Assembly: GCA_036398215.1 (NCBI GenBank) | Contig: DASWHK010000201.1 | Span: 1 to 15,920 of the forward strand | Source of the DNA: DASWHK01 sp036398215 | Lineage (GTDB): Bacteria; Acidobacteriota; UBA890 | Length of the DNA: 15,920 nt | Reading direction: 5' to 3' | Shown: piece after piece, positions 6,421 to 13,868 of the stretch | Layout: the number at the start of each line of letters is the position of its first letter | How positions within the stretch are numbered: the first letter of the stretch is position 1 | The notes under the pieces: model-generated | Databases searched by the model: none | Seen by the model: only the letters and a program-made list of their open reading frames with translations | What the model was told of the DNA's origin: nothing | Position numbers and translations under genes: made by a program

Positions 6421-9165
6421 CTACTGGCCGCCGACGGGCCGCGGCCGGTCGCGGTACTTCTCCCACAGATCGGTGTGCTTGCTGGACAGATCGACGGGGC
6501 GGCCGTCGATCCACTCCTGCAGCACGTTGGTGCGGATCTCCAGGATGTCGCCGTCGGTCAGCACCAGGCTGGCGCTCTTGCCGACCTCGATCGAGCCGAG
6601 GGCGTTGTCGACGCCGAGGATCTGCGCCGGATACAGCGTCACCGACTTCAGCGCTTCCTCGCGCGGCAGGCCGAACGCCGCCGCCACGCCCGCCTGATAG
6701 GGCATGTTGCGCAGGTTCGGTCCGTCGCCGCCGTTGCCGCCGCCGGAGGCGATGGCGAACGTCACGCCCGCTTCGTGAAGCCGGGCGGCGCGGGCGTAGG
6801 CGCCGTCATAGGGCTCGTCAGAGCGCATCGGCATCGACAGGATGCTGGTCAGGACGACCGGCACGTTCTGCTCGGCCAGGAAATCGGCCGCCCGCCAGGA
6901 ATCGCCGGTGTCGACGAGCACGACGCGGAAGCCCTGCTTGGCCCCCCACTCGACCGCCTTGCGGACGGTGGCGACGCCGGTGGTGTGTAGGAAGACCGGC
7001 ACCTCGCCGTTGATGACCGGGACCATCGCCTCGAGCCGCGGGTCGGTCGGGTAACGGGGGCCACCCGCCGCCTCGGCCTCCTTGGCCTTGGCGTAGGCCC
7101 GCACGTCGTCGAGCTTTGCCTCGATGCGGGCCACCTGCTCGTTGGCGCGCTGCTCGGCGTTGCCGCCACCGCCGCCGCCGCCGCGGCCACCGCCGCGGCC
7201 GCCGCCGGACCGGTACGACGGGAACGAGATATGCAGCGCCGTCGGCGCCACCGCGGTGAGCTGCTCCCAGGTCCAGCCGTCGAGGCGGAGGAGCGCCGAA
7301 GTGCCCATGATCAAGCCGCCGCCGGGCACGGTGACCGCGTGGGTGATGCCGTTGGCGCGGCTCACCGGGATGGTGGTCGACTCCGGGTTGACGGCGACCT
7401 CGGCACGGATGTTGGCGTTGAAGTCGCCCATCTCGTTGAGGTCGTTGCCCTCGTCGACGCTGCCGATCTCGGAGAGGCCGAGGGTGCTGTCGGCGGAGAT
7501 CATCCCCGGGTACAGGTGCCGGCCGGTGGCGTCGATGCGCGACGCCGAGCTCGGGATCTGGGTGCCGGGGCCGCCGACCGCGGTGATCCTGTCGGCCTGC
7601 ATCACCACGACGCCGTTCTCGATCGTGCCGCCGGTTACCGTGTGCACGGTGGCGCCGACGATGGCCACGATGCCCGGATCGGGCAGCATGCTGCGCTGGT
7701 ACTGGCGCTCGACGGCGTCGGGGTTGCGGGCGATCGTCGCCGGGGCCGGGGCCGGCGCCGCGCCGCCGCGCCCGCGGCCGCGAGCGCCGCTGACTTCGTC
7801 ATCGCCGTCGGCGCTCCTGGCCAGCGCCAGCAGCCGGTCGCGCTCCGCCTCGATGTTGGCGCGCATCTGCAGGTCGAGGTCGCGGTCGAACACCTTGCGC
7901 CCCTCGATGAAGGTCATCTGCGGCCGCGAGTACACCGACAGCGGGCTGCCGTTCCAGATCACGAAGTCGGCGTCCTTGCCGACCTCGAGCGAGCCGACCC
8001 GATCGTCGATGCCGAGCTGGATCGCCGAGTTGATGGTGACGAACTTCAGCGCCTCGTCCTCCGCCAGGCCGCCGTACTTGACCGCCTTGGCGGCCTCGAG
8101 GTTCATGCGCCGGGCGAGGTCGCCGTTGTCGCTGTTGAACGAGACCACGACGCCGTCGTCGTGCATGATGGCGCCGTTGTAGGGGATCGCGTCGTAGGCC
8201 TCGATCTTGTAGGCCCACCAGTCGGAGAAGGTCGAGGCGCCGGCGCCGTGGGCGGCGATCTCGTGGGCGACCTTGTAGCCTTCGAGCACGTGCTGGAAGG
8301 CGCCGATTTGGAAGCCGAACTCGTCGGCGACGCGGATCAGCATCAGGATCTCGTCCTGGCGGTAGGAGTGGGAGTGCACCTTGCGCTCGCCCTCGAGGAT
8401 CTCGACCAGGGTTTGTAGCTGCAGGTCGGTGCGCGGCGGCACCCGCCGCTCCTGCTCCTCCTCGCTCAGCGAGTTGTACTCCTCCCAGGCGAGCTGGTAG
8501 TCCTGCGCCGCGAGGAAGGCCGAGCGGATCGTCTGCTCGACGCCCTGGCGGGTGTTGGGGTAGCGGTTCTGGTTGCGCTTGACGTTCTCGCCGAGCGCGA
8601 ACTTGATCGTCGGCACGACGTCCTCGATGAGCAGCTCGCCACCCTCGTCGACCCCGTAGCGCAGCTTGATGATCGCCGCCTGGCCGCCGATCGAGTTGGC
8701 CGAGCCGTGCAGTACCTGGGCGGCGGTGAGGCCGCCGGCGAGCTGCCGGTAGAGGGTCAGGTCGTCGGGGTTGAGCACGTCCTCGATGCTGACCTCGGCG
8801 GTGACGCTGTTGCTGCCCTCGTTGATGGCGTCGGCGGCGGTGTGGCTGTGGGCGTCGATGAGGCCGGGCGTTACCTCCATGCCGCTCGCGTCGATGACCA
8901 TGGCGCCGGCCGGCGCCGACAGGCCGCTGCCGATCTCGGCGATCTCGCCGTCGCGCACCAGCATGTCGGCGTTCTCGAGGATTCCGTCGGGGCCCTGGGT
9001 CCAGATCCGTGCGTTCTGCACCAGGATGACGCCGGGGTTCTCGGCGGTGTACCAGGTCAGCTCGGTGACCGGCCGCTGCTGGGCGAGCGCCAGCGGCGCG
9101 ACCAGCAGTAGCAGGGCGGCGAGCGCCCCGGCGCCTCTCCTGTTCTTCGTGATCGTCGCTCTCAT
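6421..9165 (-). CDS. large secreted double-domain amidohydrolase (first domain intact, second degenerate)
   Basis: The 914-residue product has a signal peptide (LAALLLLVAPLALA, about 14-28) and two amidohydrolase-fold units. Unit one keeps the metal site: DAHSH at 104-108, a candidate bridging Lys188 (VVPTIKFALG), HSH at 264-266, His292 (FQHVLEG) and Asp346 (FNSDNGD), ending in the typical EVGKDADFVIWNGSP. A linker rich in Gly, Arg, Ala and Pro (about 459-480) leads to unit two, which starts again with VAIVGATVHTVTGG, but where HxH should be it reads PGMISADSTLG (553-563) and the late Asp motif reads IASGGGN. Unit two carries its own Gly/Arg tract (about 653-669) and ends with another SIEVGKSASLVLTDGD. 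The ATG at 9165 has a strong GGAGGGG four bases upstream. Likely an extracytoplasmic hydrolase of peptides or amides; substrate unknown. Confidence 0.9.
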   Translation of the reverse strand: MRATITKNRRGAGALAALLLLVAPLALAQQRPVTELTWYTAENPGVILVQNARIWTQGPDGILENADMLVRDGEIAEIGSGLSAPAGAMVIDASGMEVTPGLIDAHSHTAADAINEGSNSVTAEVSIEDVLNPDDLTLYRQLAGGLTAAQVLHGSANSIGGQAAIIKLRYGVDEGGELLIEDVVPTIKFALGENVKRNQNRYPNTRQGVEQTIRSAFLAAQDYQLAWEEYNSLSEEEQERRVPPRTDLQLQTLVEILEGERKVHSHSYRQDEILMLIRVADEFGFQIGAFQHVLEGYKVAHEIAAHGAGASTFSDWWAYKIEAYDAIPYNGAIMHDDGVVVSFNSDNGDLARRMNLEAAKAVKYGGLAEDEALKFVTINSAIQLGIDDRVGSLEVGKDADFVIWNGSPLSVYSRPQMTFIEGRKVFDRDLDLQMRANIEAERDRLLALARSADGDDEVSGARGRGRGGAAPAPAPATIARNPDAVERQYQRSMLPDPGIVAIVGATVHTVTGGTIENGVVVMQADRITAVGGPGTQIPSSASRIDATGRHLYPGMISADSTLGLSEIGSVDEGNDLNEMGDFNANIRAEVAVNPESTTIPVSRANGITHAVTVPGGGLIMGTSALLRLDGWTWEQLTAVAPTALHISFPSYRSGGGRGGGRGGGGGGGNAEQRANEQVARIEAKLDDVRAYAKAKEAEAAGGPRYPTDPRLEAMVPVINGEVPVFLHTTGVATVRKAVEWGAKQGFRVVLVDTGDSWRAADFLAEQNVPVVLTSILSMPMRSDEPYDGAYARAARLHEAGVTFAIASGGGNGGDGPNLRNMPYQAGVAAAFGLPREEALKSVTLYPAQILGVDNALGSIEVGKSASLVLTDGDILEIRTNVLQEWIDGRPVDLSSKHTDLWEKYRDRPRPVGGQ

Positions 9166-9237
9166 CGTTCCCCTCCGGTTTGAATCAGCAAAAAAGCAGC
9201 GCATCATCGAGGGCCGAAAACGTCATCGTCGCCGAGA

Positions 9238-10791
9238 TCATCGCGCGCTGAAGACGTCGCCGCCGGCGATCCGCCAGGTCGCGCGCTGCGAGAAGTCGCC
9301 GTTTCCCATGGTCACGCTCCACGCGCCGCGCGGATCCGCCGAGCCGTCCTCGCCGGTGCCGCCGCGGCCGCCACGGCCCGCCGCCGGGGCCTCGACCTGG
9401 TGGTCGATGCCGTCGATGAACACGTGGCGAACCTCGGTGCCTTCGGCGAACGGCGGGCCGGTGGCCACCACGAGGTTGGCGATCTTGCCCGGCTCGAGGG
9501 TGCCGACGATCGCCGCGACGCCGAACAGCCGCGCCGGGACCGTGGTCACCGCCGCCAGCGCCGCCTCCTCGGAGAGCCCGGCCTCGATCGCCTTGCGGAC
9601 GTTGGCGGCGAAGTCGGCCGGCTCGATGCCGTCGGCGGTGAAGGCGAAGGCGAGGCCGGCGGCCTCGAGGGCCGCGGCGTTGCCCGCCGCCTCCTCCCAG
9701 CGCTGCAGATCGGAGAGGCTGACGTCGAGGTTGGCGTCGGCGTCTTCGCTCACCGTGGGCGCGTCCGGGTACTCGACGGGGATGATCAGGCCGGGGCTCG
9801 AGCTCGCCAGCGTCTCGACCATCTCGTACTCGTTGCCGTTGCCGCGGATGATCGCGGCGAGGCCGAACTCCTGGGAGATCGCCAGCGCCCGCTTGGCGTT
9901 GCGGGTGTTGTTGGCGTCGAAGATCACCGGCTGCTCGCCGCGCAGCAGCGGCTGCAGCGCCGCGTAGGCGGGGTTGGCATCGGGCCGCGGAATGCCGGTC
10001 GGATCGTTGCTGTAGCTGTTCTCCCAGGTGGCCTGGCGCTGGGTGTCGAGCAGCACCTGGCGGATCAGCGAGATCACGCCCATCAGCGACGACGGGTAGC
10101 CGCGGCCGAAGCCGCCGCTGGAGAAGCCCACCACCTGGGCGACGTCCTCGCGCACCACGATGTCGGCGGGGTCGGCTTGGCGCAGGGCGATCAGCACGCT
10201 CTTGCCCCGGTAGATGCCGTCCTGCGGAACCACCAGCGCGGCGGTGAATCCGGCGTTGCGGAAGCCGGCTATCTGCTCGTCCTCGCCGTTGATGTGGTCG
10301 GCCTGGTCGAAGGAGGGGCGCACCTGCTGGTTGACCCCCGGTGCCCCGAGCTCGAGCATCTGCAGGGCCTGCTGGCCGCCGCCGCGGCCGCCGCGGCCGC
10401 CACCGCGGCCCGGCGCCTCGCCGGTCTCCGTCGCCTCGGGCTCGATGGCGACCTCGGAGAAGCCGTCGATCCAGCCGGCAAAGACCGTCATGCCGCTGCC
10501 GTCGATCAGCCGCGCGTCGGGCGGCGCGGTGACGCCGGAGCCGACCGCCTCGATCAGCCCGTCGCGGATGACGACGGTGGCGTTCTCGACCGTGTTGCCG
10601 GGCGCCGTGATGACGGTGGCCCCGGTGATCGCGTACGCGGCGCGCGCTTGCGGCGTCGCCCCGGCGGAGGGCGCCACGGGGGCGACGGCGGCGGCGAGGG
10701 CCACCGCCAGCACCGCCGCGCGTCCGGCCTGGCGGCGCCACCCGCCGCCGCGGCGCGGGGCCTGCGAGGACATCCAACGGAGTCGTTTCAT
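9238..10791 (-). CDS. secreted amidohydrolase-fold protein lacking the HxH metal motif
   Basis: The 517-residue protein begins with a basic N-terminus and a hydrophobic run (AAVLAVALAAAVAPVAPSAGA, about 25-45), consistent with an export signal. The fold is recognisable from AITGATVITAPGNTVENATVVIRDGLI and, near the end, GTLEPGKIANLVVATGPPF. Where active members have DxHxH this one reads FAGWIDGFSEV (104-114), with no histidine; the usual histidine strand reads PVIFDAN. An Asp remains in FTADG. It is therefore probably a non-hydrolytic paralogue, perhaps a partner or binding subunit for the double amidohydrolase encoded 73 bases downstream. Gly/Arg-rich tracts occur at 128-139 and near the C-terminus. 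The ATG at 10791 follows GGAGAG six bases upstream. It is the first gene of the minus-strand cluster. The degenerate motif is directly seen; the partner role is inference. Confidence 0.87.
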   Translation of the reverse strand: MKRLRWMSSQAPRRGGGWRRQAGRAAVLAVALAAAVAPVAPSAGATPQARAAYAITGATVITAPGNTVENATVVIRDGLIEAVGSGVTAPPDARLIDGSGMTVFAGWIDGFSEVAIEPEATETGEAPGRGGGRGGRGGGQQALQMLELGAPGVNQQVRPSFDQADHINGEDEQIAGFRNAGFTAALVVPQDGIYRGKSVLIALRQADPADIVVREDVAQVVGFSSGGFGRGYPSSLMGVISLIRQVLLDTQRQATWENSYSNDPTGIPRPDANPAYAALQPLLRGEQPVIFDANNTRNAKRALAISQEFGLAAIIRGNGNEYEMVETLASSSPGLIIPVEYPDAPTVSEDADANLDVSLSDLQRWEEAAGNAAALEAAGLAFAFTADGIEPADFAANVRKAIEAGLSEEAALAAVTTVPARLFGVAAIVGTLEPGKIANLVVATGPPFAEGTEVRHVFIDGIDHQVEAPAAGRGGRGGTGEDGSADPRGAWSVTMGNGDFSQRATWRIAGGDVFSAR

Positions 10792-11051
10792 CGACAGCTC
10801 TCCCGGCGTTTCTCGTCTGCCGCTCCTCCCGGGATGGTCCGGGGGGAGCGGTTCGGAACGCAACTTCGATGAGGTTGAGGACAACCGCGGTATGGGGTCG
10901 GTTCCCCGGCTTGCCGCGGATCGCCGGCCGGATGCGAAGAATGAAGCGTAAACGGACCCGCAGGTCAAGGTTCGTGGGGCTTCGTTGGCCCGTCCCTCTT
11001 GACGCAACCTGGTGAACGCTGGTACCAAGGCGCGGCCGAAAGGGGGTTCGC
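10792..11051. promoter_or_regulatory. divergent intergenic region with candidate promoters for both directions
   Basis: These 260 bases separate the minus-strand hydrolase cluster from the plus-strand permease, so at least two promoters are expected here. For the minus strand, TTGACC (10968-10963) is followed after 17 bases by a weak TTCATT (10945-10940), about 150 bases before the ATG. For the plus strand, TTGACG (10999-11004) is followed after 18 bases by a poor TACCAA (11023-11028), about 24 bases before the GTG. Only the -35 elements are convincing. I see no long palindrome and no riboswitch-like fold. Shared regulation of transporter and hydrolases from this region is plausible but not shown. 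Confidence 0.35.
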
Positions 11052-12380
11052 GTGGGACAGGTGGAGCCGGGGCCGCAGGACGTTGCCGGGGAGCGTCCGG
11101 CGCTGGTGCGGGCGATGGGACGGTGGGACCTCACCGCCGTCGGCGTCAACCAGGTGATCGGCAGCGGCATCTACGTGCTGCCGGCGACCGTCGCCGCCCT
11201 GGTGAGCGTCTCGTCGAGCCCCTTGCCGTACGTCGCCGCCGGCATCGCCAACGCGCTGATCGTCCTGTGCTTCGCCGAAGCGGGGACCCGCTTCCGCGAC
11301 GCCGGCGGCCCCTATGTCTACGCCAAGACGGCCTTCGGGCCCTTCGTGGGCTTCGAGGTCGCCTGGATGATGTGGGTGACGCGGGTGGCCTCGCAGGCGG
11401 CGCTCGCCAACGCCCTCGCGCTGTACACCGGCCGCTTCTGGGCCGCCGCCAACGAGCCGTGGGGCGCCGGTCTCGTGGTAACGCTGACGATCGGCATCCT
11501 GGCGGCGATCAACCTCGCCGGCGTGCGCTACGGCTCGCTGGCGATCAACGTATTCACCGTCGCCAAGCTCGTGCCGCTGCTGCTGTTCATGGTGATCGGC
11601 CTGTTCTACATCGACGTGGGCAGCTTCGAAGGCCTGCTCGACGTGCAGTTCGGCGGCTTCGGCCAGGCCGTGCTCTTGTTGATGTTCGCCTTCGGCGGTT
11701 ACGAGCTGATCACCATCCCGGCGAGCGAGGCGCGCTCGCCGCGACGTGACGCCCCGTACGCCCTGCTGATGACGATCGGCATCGTCTGCGCGATCTACTT
11801 CCTGGTCCAGCTCGTCGCCGCCGGCACGCTCCCCGGCCTCGAGACCTCCACCACGCCGCTGGCCGACGCCGCCGCGGTCTTCCTCGGCGCCACGGCCGGC
11901 ATCCTGGTCGCCATCGGCGGGCTGATCTCGATCGCCGGCAGCAACGCCGGCACCATGCTGGCCGGGCCGCGGATCACCTACGCGCTGGGCGAGAAGGGGC
12001 AGCTCCCCGCCTTCTTCGCCCACGTGCACGGCCGCTTCCGGACGCCGGACGCCTCGATCCTGATCTATGCGGCCGTCTCTCTGGCGCTGGCGCTCTCGGG
12101 CACCTTCGCCCAGCTCGCCGCGGCCAGCGCCGTCGCCCGCATCGTCTTCTACATGGCGACCTGCGCCGCCGTCCCCGTCCTGCGCCGCCGCGTCGAGGCG
12201 CCCCCCGGCGCCTTCACGCTGCCCGGCGGCCCGTTCTTCCCGGGCCTGGCGCTGCTCGTGTGCGTCGCCATCCTGGCCGGCGCCGACATGACCTCGCTGA
12301 TCGGCGGCGGCCTGGCGCTGATCGCCGGCGCGGTGCTGTACGCGGCCACGAAGCAGGGGATGAATAGCAGCGGCCGCTAG
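11052..12380 (+). CDS. APC-superfamily amino acid permease
   Basis: The 442-residue integral membrane protein has the layout of an amino acid-polyamine-organocation transporter with about twelve hydrophobic helices. The first helix contains the hallmark VGVNQVIGSGIYVLPA (about 30-45), whose unwound GSGI backbone binds the substrate amino group in this family. Helix six shows MFAFGGYELITIPASEA, equivalent to the conserved FFAYxGFE region. A short soluble tail ends it (TKQGMNSSGR). The GTG start at 11052 follows AAAGGGGG five bases upstream; there is no earlier sensible start. It is divergent from the secreted hydrolases, which suggests uptake of amino acids or derivatives released by them. The last bases lie 19 bases from the convergent ATPase stop. 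Substrate specificity cannot be read from sequence. Confidence 0.92.
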   Translation: MGQVEPGPQDVAGERPALVRAMGRWDLTAVGVNQVIGSGIYVLPATVAALVSVSSSPLPYVAAGIANALIVLCFAEAGTRFRDAGGPYVYAKTAFGPFVGFEVAWMMWVTRVASQAALANALALYTGRFWAAANEPWGAGLVVTLTIGILAAINLAGVRYGSLAINVFTVAKLVPLLLFMVIGLFYIDVGSFEGLLDVQFGGFGQAVLLLMFAFGGYELITIPASEARSPRRDAPYALLMTIGIVCAIYFLVQLVAAGTLPGLETSTTPLADAAAVFLGATAGILVAIGGLISIAGSNAGTMLAGPRITYALGEKGQLPAFFAHVHGRFRTPDASILIYAAVSLALALSGTFAQLAAASAVARIVFYMATCAAVPVLRRRVEAPPGAFTLPGGPFFPGLALLVCVAILAGADMTSLIGGGLALIAGAVLYAATKQGMNSSGR

Positions 12381-12399
12381 GTGATCCGCCGGATATCTG

Positions 12400-13551
12400 C
12401 TAGGGAACGAGCTCATCCGCCCATAGGCGTTCGGCAAAGAGGCGGGCGGGCAGGATGTCAATCCCGTCTTCGGTGCGGCGGGGCCGTGGATCGAGGGTCA
12501 CCGCGACCCGGGCCTGCAGCTCGGGATGATCGACCTGGAGCTCGCGGAGCCCGCGAAGGTGGTCGGCGCGCGCCCGGGCCGTGGCTTTCGCTTCGATCGC
12601 GATTCGCGCGTCATCGACAACGAAATCGACCTCGATGCCGCTGGCAAGCCGCCAGTAGGACAGGTCGAAGCGGTAGCCGCGGTAGGCTCGGTACGCCGAC
12701 AGCTCGTGAAAGACCCAGTTTTCGAACGCGGCTCCGAAGAGCTCGCTTCCCGGCTCGAGCGGGCCTCGCTTGGCGAGATGGTTCACGACGGCGACGTCCG
12801 CGAAATAAAACTTCGGCGCGCGGATTACGCGTCGTTTGGGGCGCCGCTTGTACGCGGGCAGGAAGCGTCCGAGCAGCGTGTCGACGAGAATCTGGAAGTA
12901 CGCCTTCACCGTGTAGGGTGAAACCCCGCAGTCGCGCGCAATCGTCGAGTAGTTGACGAGCTGCCCATCCGCCAGGGCCGCCGCCTGCATGAAATCCGCG
13001 AACGCAGGAAGGTTCCGCGTCAGGCCCTCGGCGAAGATCTCCTCCTTCAAGTAGTCGTCGACGTATGCGCGGATCCTGCCGCGGGGCGCGTCGTTCAGGT
13101 AGTGGCGGGGCAGATACCCGTGGTTCAGGGCGCGCCCGAGGTCGAACCGCGAGCCGAGCTCTGCCGATACGAGGCCGAAGAGCTCATGGCGGAGCGCCCG
13201 CCCGCCAAGGAGATTCGCCTGCCCGCGGCGCACCTTGCGAGCGCTCGATCCGCAGAGCGCGAAGACGATCCCGCGATTTTCGATCAGCCAGTGAACCTCG
13301 TCGAGCAGGGCGGGGACCTTCTGAACCTCGTCGATGACCACGAGGGGCTCGTGCGAACCTTCCATTTCCTCTCGGAGAAGGCCGGGATCTCGAGCGAAGC
13401 GGGCGAACTCCCTCGAGGACAGGAGGTCGATCCGCGGCGCCTCCGGATACGTGTGCCGTAGCAGGGTGCTCTTGCCGGTCTGGCGTGGACCCCAGAGGAA
13501 GAAAGAGGTGTTCGGGCGGGTGGGAAGCCGCAACGCACGCTCGAGGAACAT
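12400..13551 (-). CDS. AAA ATPase with C-terminal DUF4143 domain
   Basis: The 383-residue protein has an N-terminal AAA_14-type ATPase: Walker A GPRQTGKST at 21-29, Walker B PLVVIDEVQK with Asp74-Glu75, and a sensor-like LCGSSARK at 99-106. A winged-helix-like part follows (YSTIARDCGVSPYTVKAYFQ, about 201-220). The C-terminal DUF4143 part has a PD-(D/E)xK-like pattern, GIEVDFV (Glu307, Asp309) and IAIEAKA (Glu320, Lys322), as in nuclease-fold domains. This family is widespread, often stand-alone and patchily distributed; its cellular role is not established, and links to mobile elements or defence are only suspected. The ATG at 13551 is six bases after a strong -10, with no ribosome binding site, indicating a leaderless transcript. 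The gene converges with the permease. Confidence 0.93.
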   Translation of the reverse strand: MFLERALRLPTRPNTSFFLWGPRQTGKSTLLRHTYPEAPRIDLLSSREFARFARDPGLLREEMEGSHEPLVVIDEVQKVPALLDEVHWLIENRGIVFALCGSSARKVRRGQANLLGGRALRHELFGLVSAELGSRFDLGRALNHGYLPRHYLNDAPRGRIRAYVDDYLKEEIFAEGLTRNLPAFADFMQAAALADGQLVNYSTIARDCGVSPYTVKAYFQILVDTLLGRFLPAYKRRPKRRVIRAPKFYFADVAVVNHLAKRGPLEPGSELFGAAFENWVFHELSAYRAYRGYRFDLSYWRLASGIEVDFVVDDARIAIEAKATARARADHLRGLRELQVDHPELQARVAVTLDPRPRRTEDGIDILPARLFAERLWADELVP

Positions 13552-13586
13552 ACTCGAATTATCATGATAAACTAAGTCGGAGTCAA
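13552..13586 (-). promoter_or_regulatory. near-consensus promoter of the ATPase gene with overlapping palindrome; predicted leaderless start
   Basis: On the minus strand TTGACT (13586-13581) and GATAAT (13563-13558) are separated by exactly 17 bases, each one mismatch from the sigma-70 consensus. The ATG lies six bases after the -10, where transcription would begin, so the mRNA should have no leader. A perfect 12-base palindrome TTATCATGATAA (13559-13570) covers the -10 and the end of the spacer, a natural operator position for autorepression. The hexamers and palindrome are seen directly; leaderless initiation and repression are inferred. Confidence 0.65.
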
Positions 13587-13690
13587 GAGTTGTCCCCGTC
13601 GGCAGCGGCCCTTACGGGGGACACGGGGTCGATCGCGAGCTCAGGGAGGCGGTGGACGAGGCCCTGCGCATGCTGGCGAGTGGGCAGTAG
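13571..13690 (+). other. possible C-terminal remnant of an unidentified plus-strand gene
   Basis: A plus-strand frame closed by TAG at 13688-13690 reads GVDRELREAVDEALRMLASGQ just before the stop. This is a charged amphipathic helix of the kind found at protein C-termini. The frame is closed upstream by a stop at 13568-13570, has no ATG apart from an internal one near its end, and has no ribosome binding site. It may be the tail of a gene truncated when the ATPase gene arrived. It is too short to identify and could be chance coding potential in GC-rich DNA. Confidence 0.2.
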
Positions 13691-13739
13691 CAGTACGGCG
13701 TCGGGGGCAACGGGCAGGTCGGGGAAATAGATCGAATTG

Positions 13740-13777
13740 GTTGGCTCGCCAACATTCGTGACTCCGCAAAGCTTTGC
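13740..13777. repeat. two short perfect inverted repeats upstream of the cytochrome gene
   Basis: GTTGGC and GCCAAC flank a two-base centre at 13740-13753, and GCAAAGCTTTGC at 13766-13777 is a perfect 12-base palindrome. Both lie just before or at the candidate -35 of the cytochrome gene and could be regulator binding sites. No regulator is encoded beside them. Short palindromes do occur by chance, so the call is modest. Confidence 0.3.
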
Positions 13778-13803
13778 TTAACGACTCCCCCGCTCCGTAA
13801 CAT
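13774..13803 (+). promoter_or_regulatory. candidate promoter of the cytochrome c gene
   Basis: TTGCTT (13774-13779) and TAACAT (13798-13803) are spaced by 18 bases in an AT-rich island that stands out from the surrounding GC-rich DNA. A start of transcription near 13810 would give a leader of about 60 bases containing the A-tract and hairpin described separately. The hexamers are imperfect and the call is an inference. Confidence 0.35.
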
Positions 13804-13816
13804 TTTTGTAGATCAA

Positions 13817-13847
13817 AAAAAAAGTTGTGCAGGCCCTCCGGCCTGCT
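13817..13847. other. hairpin beside an A9 tract in the cytochrome leader
   Basis: A perfect seven-base stem with four-base loop (GCAGGCC, CTCC, GGCCTGC) lies at about 13830-13847, preceded by a run of nine A at about 13816-13824. On the minus strand this reads as a hairpin followed, after five bases, by nine T, which resembles an intrinsic terminator. No minus-strand gene is visible immediately upstream of it, so as a terminator it would act on antisense transcription. On the plus strand it would be a leader hairpin ending nine bases before the ribosome binding site. Confidence 0.4.
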
Positions 13848-13868
13848 CGAGACGAGGGAGGACATGCG

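Noticed and set aside
7140..7210. Repeat array or CRISPR-like region in GCC/GCG-rich sequence
   Set aside because: It is a simple triplet-rich stretch inside a gene coding for glycine and arginine, with no spacer structure.
9400..10872. 490-codon plus-strand frame opposite the metal-site-lacking amidohydrolase-fold gene
   Set aside because: Antisense shadow with repetitive Leu/Arg/Gly/Asp composition and no ribosome binding site.
12381..12399. Shared intrinsic terminator between permease and ATPase
   Set aside because: Only a five-base inverted repeat with a one-base loop and no T-run is present in or near this 19-base gap.
10965..12461. 498-codon minus-strand frame opposite the permease
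   Set aside because: Antisense shadow, extremely rich in Asp, Arg, Gly and Gln; the plus strand encodes a textbook APC permease.
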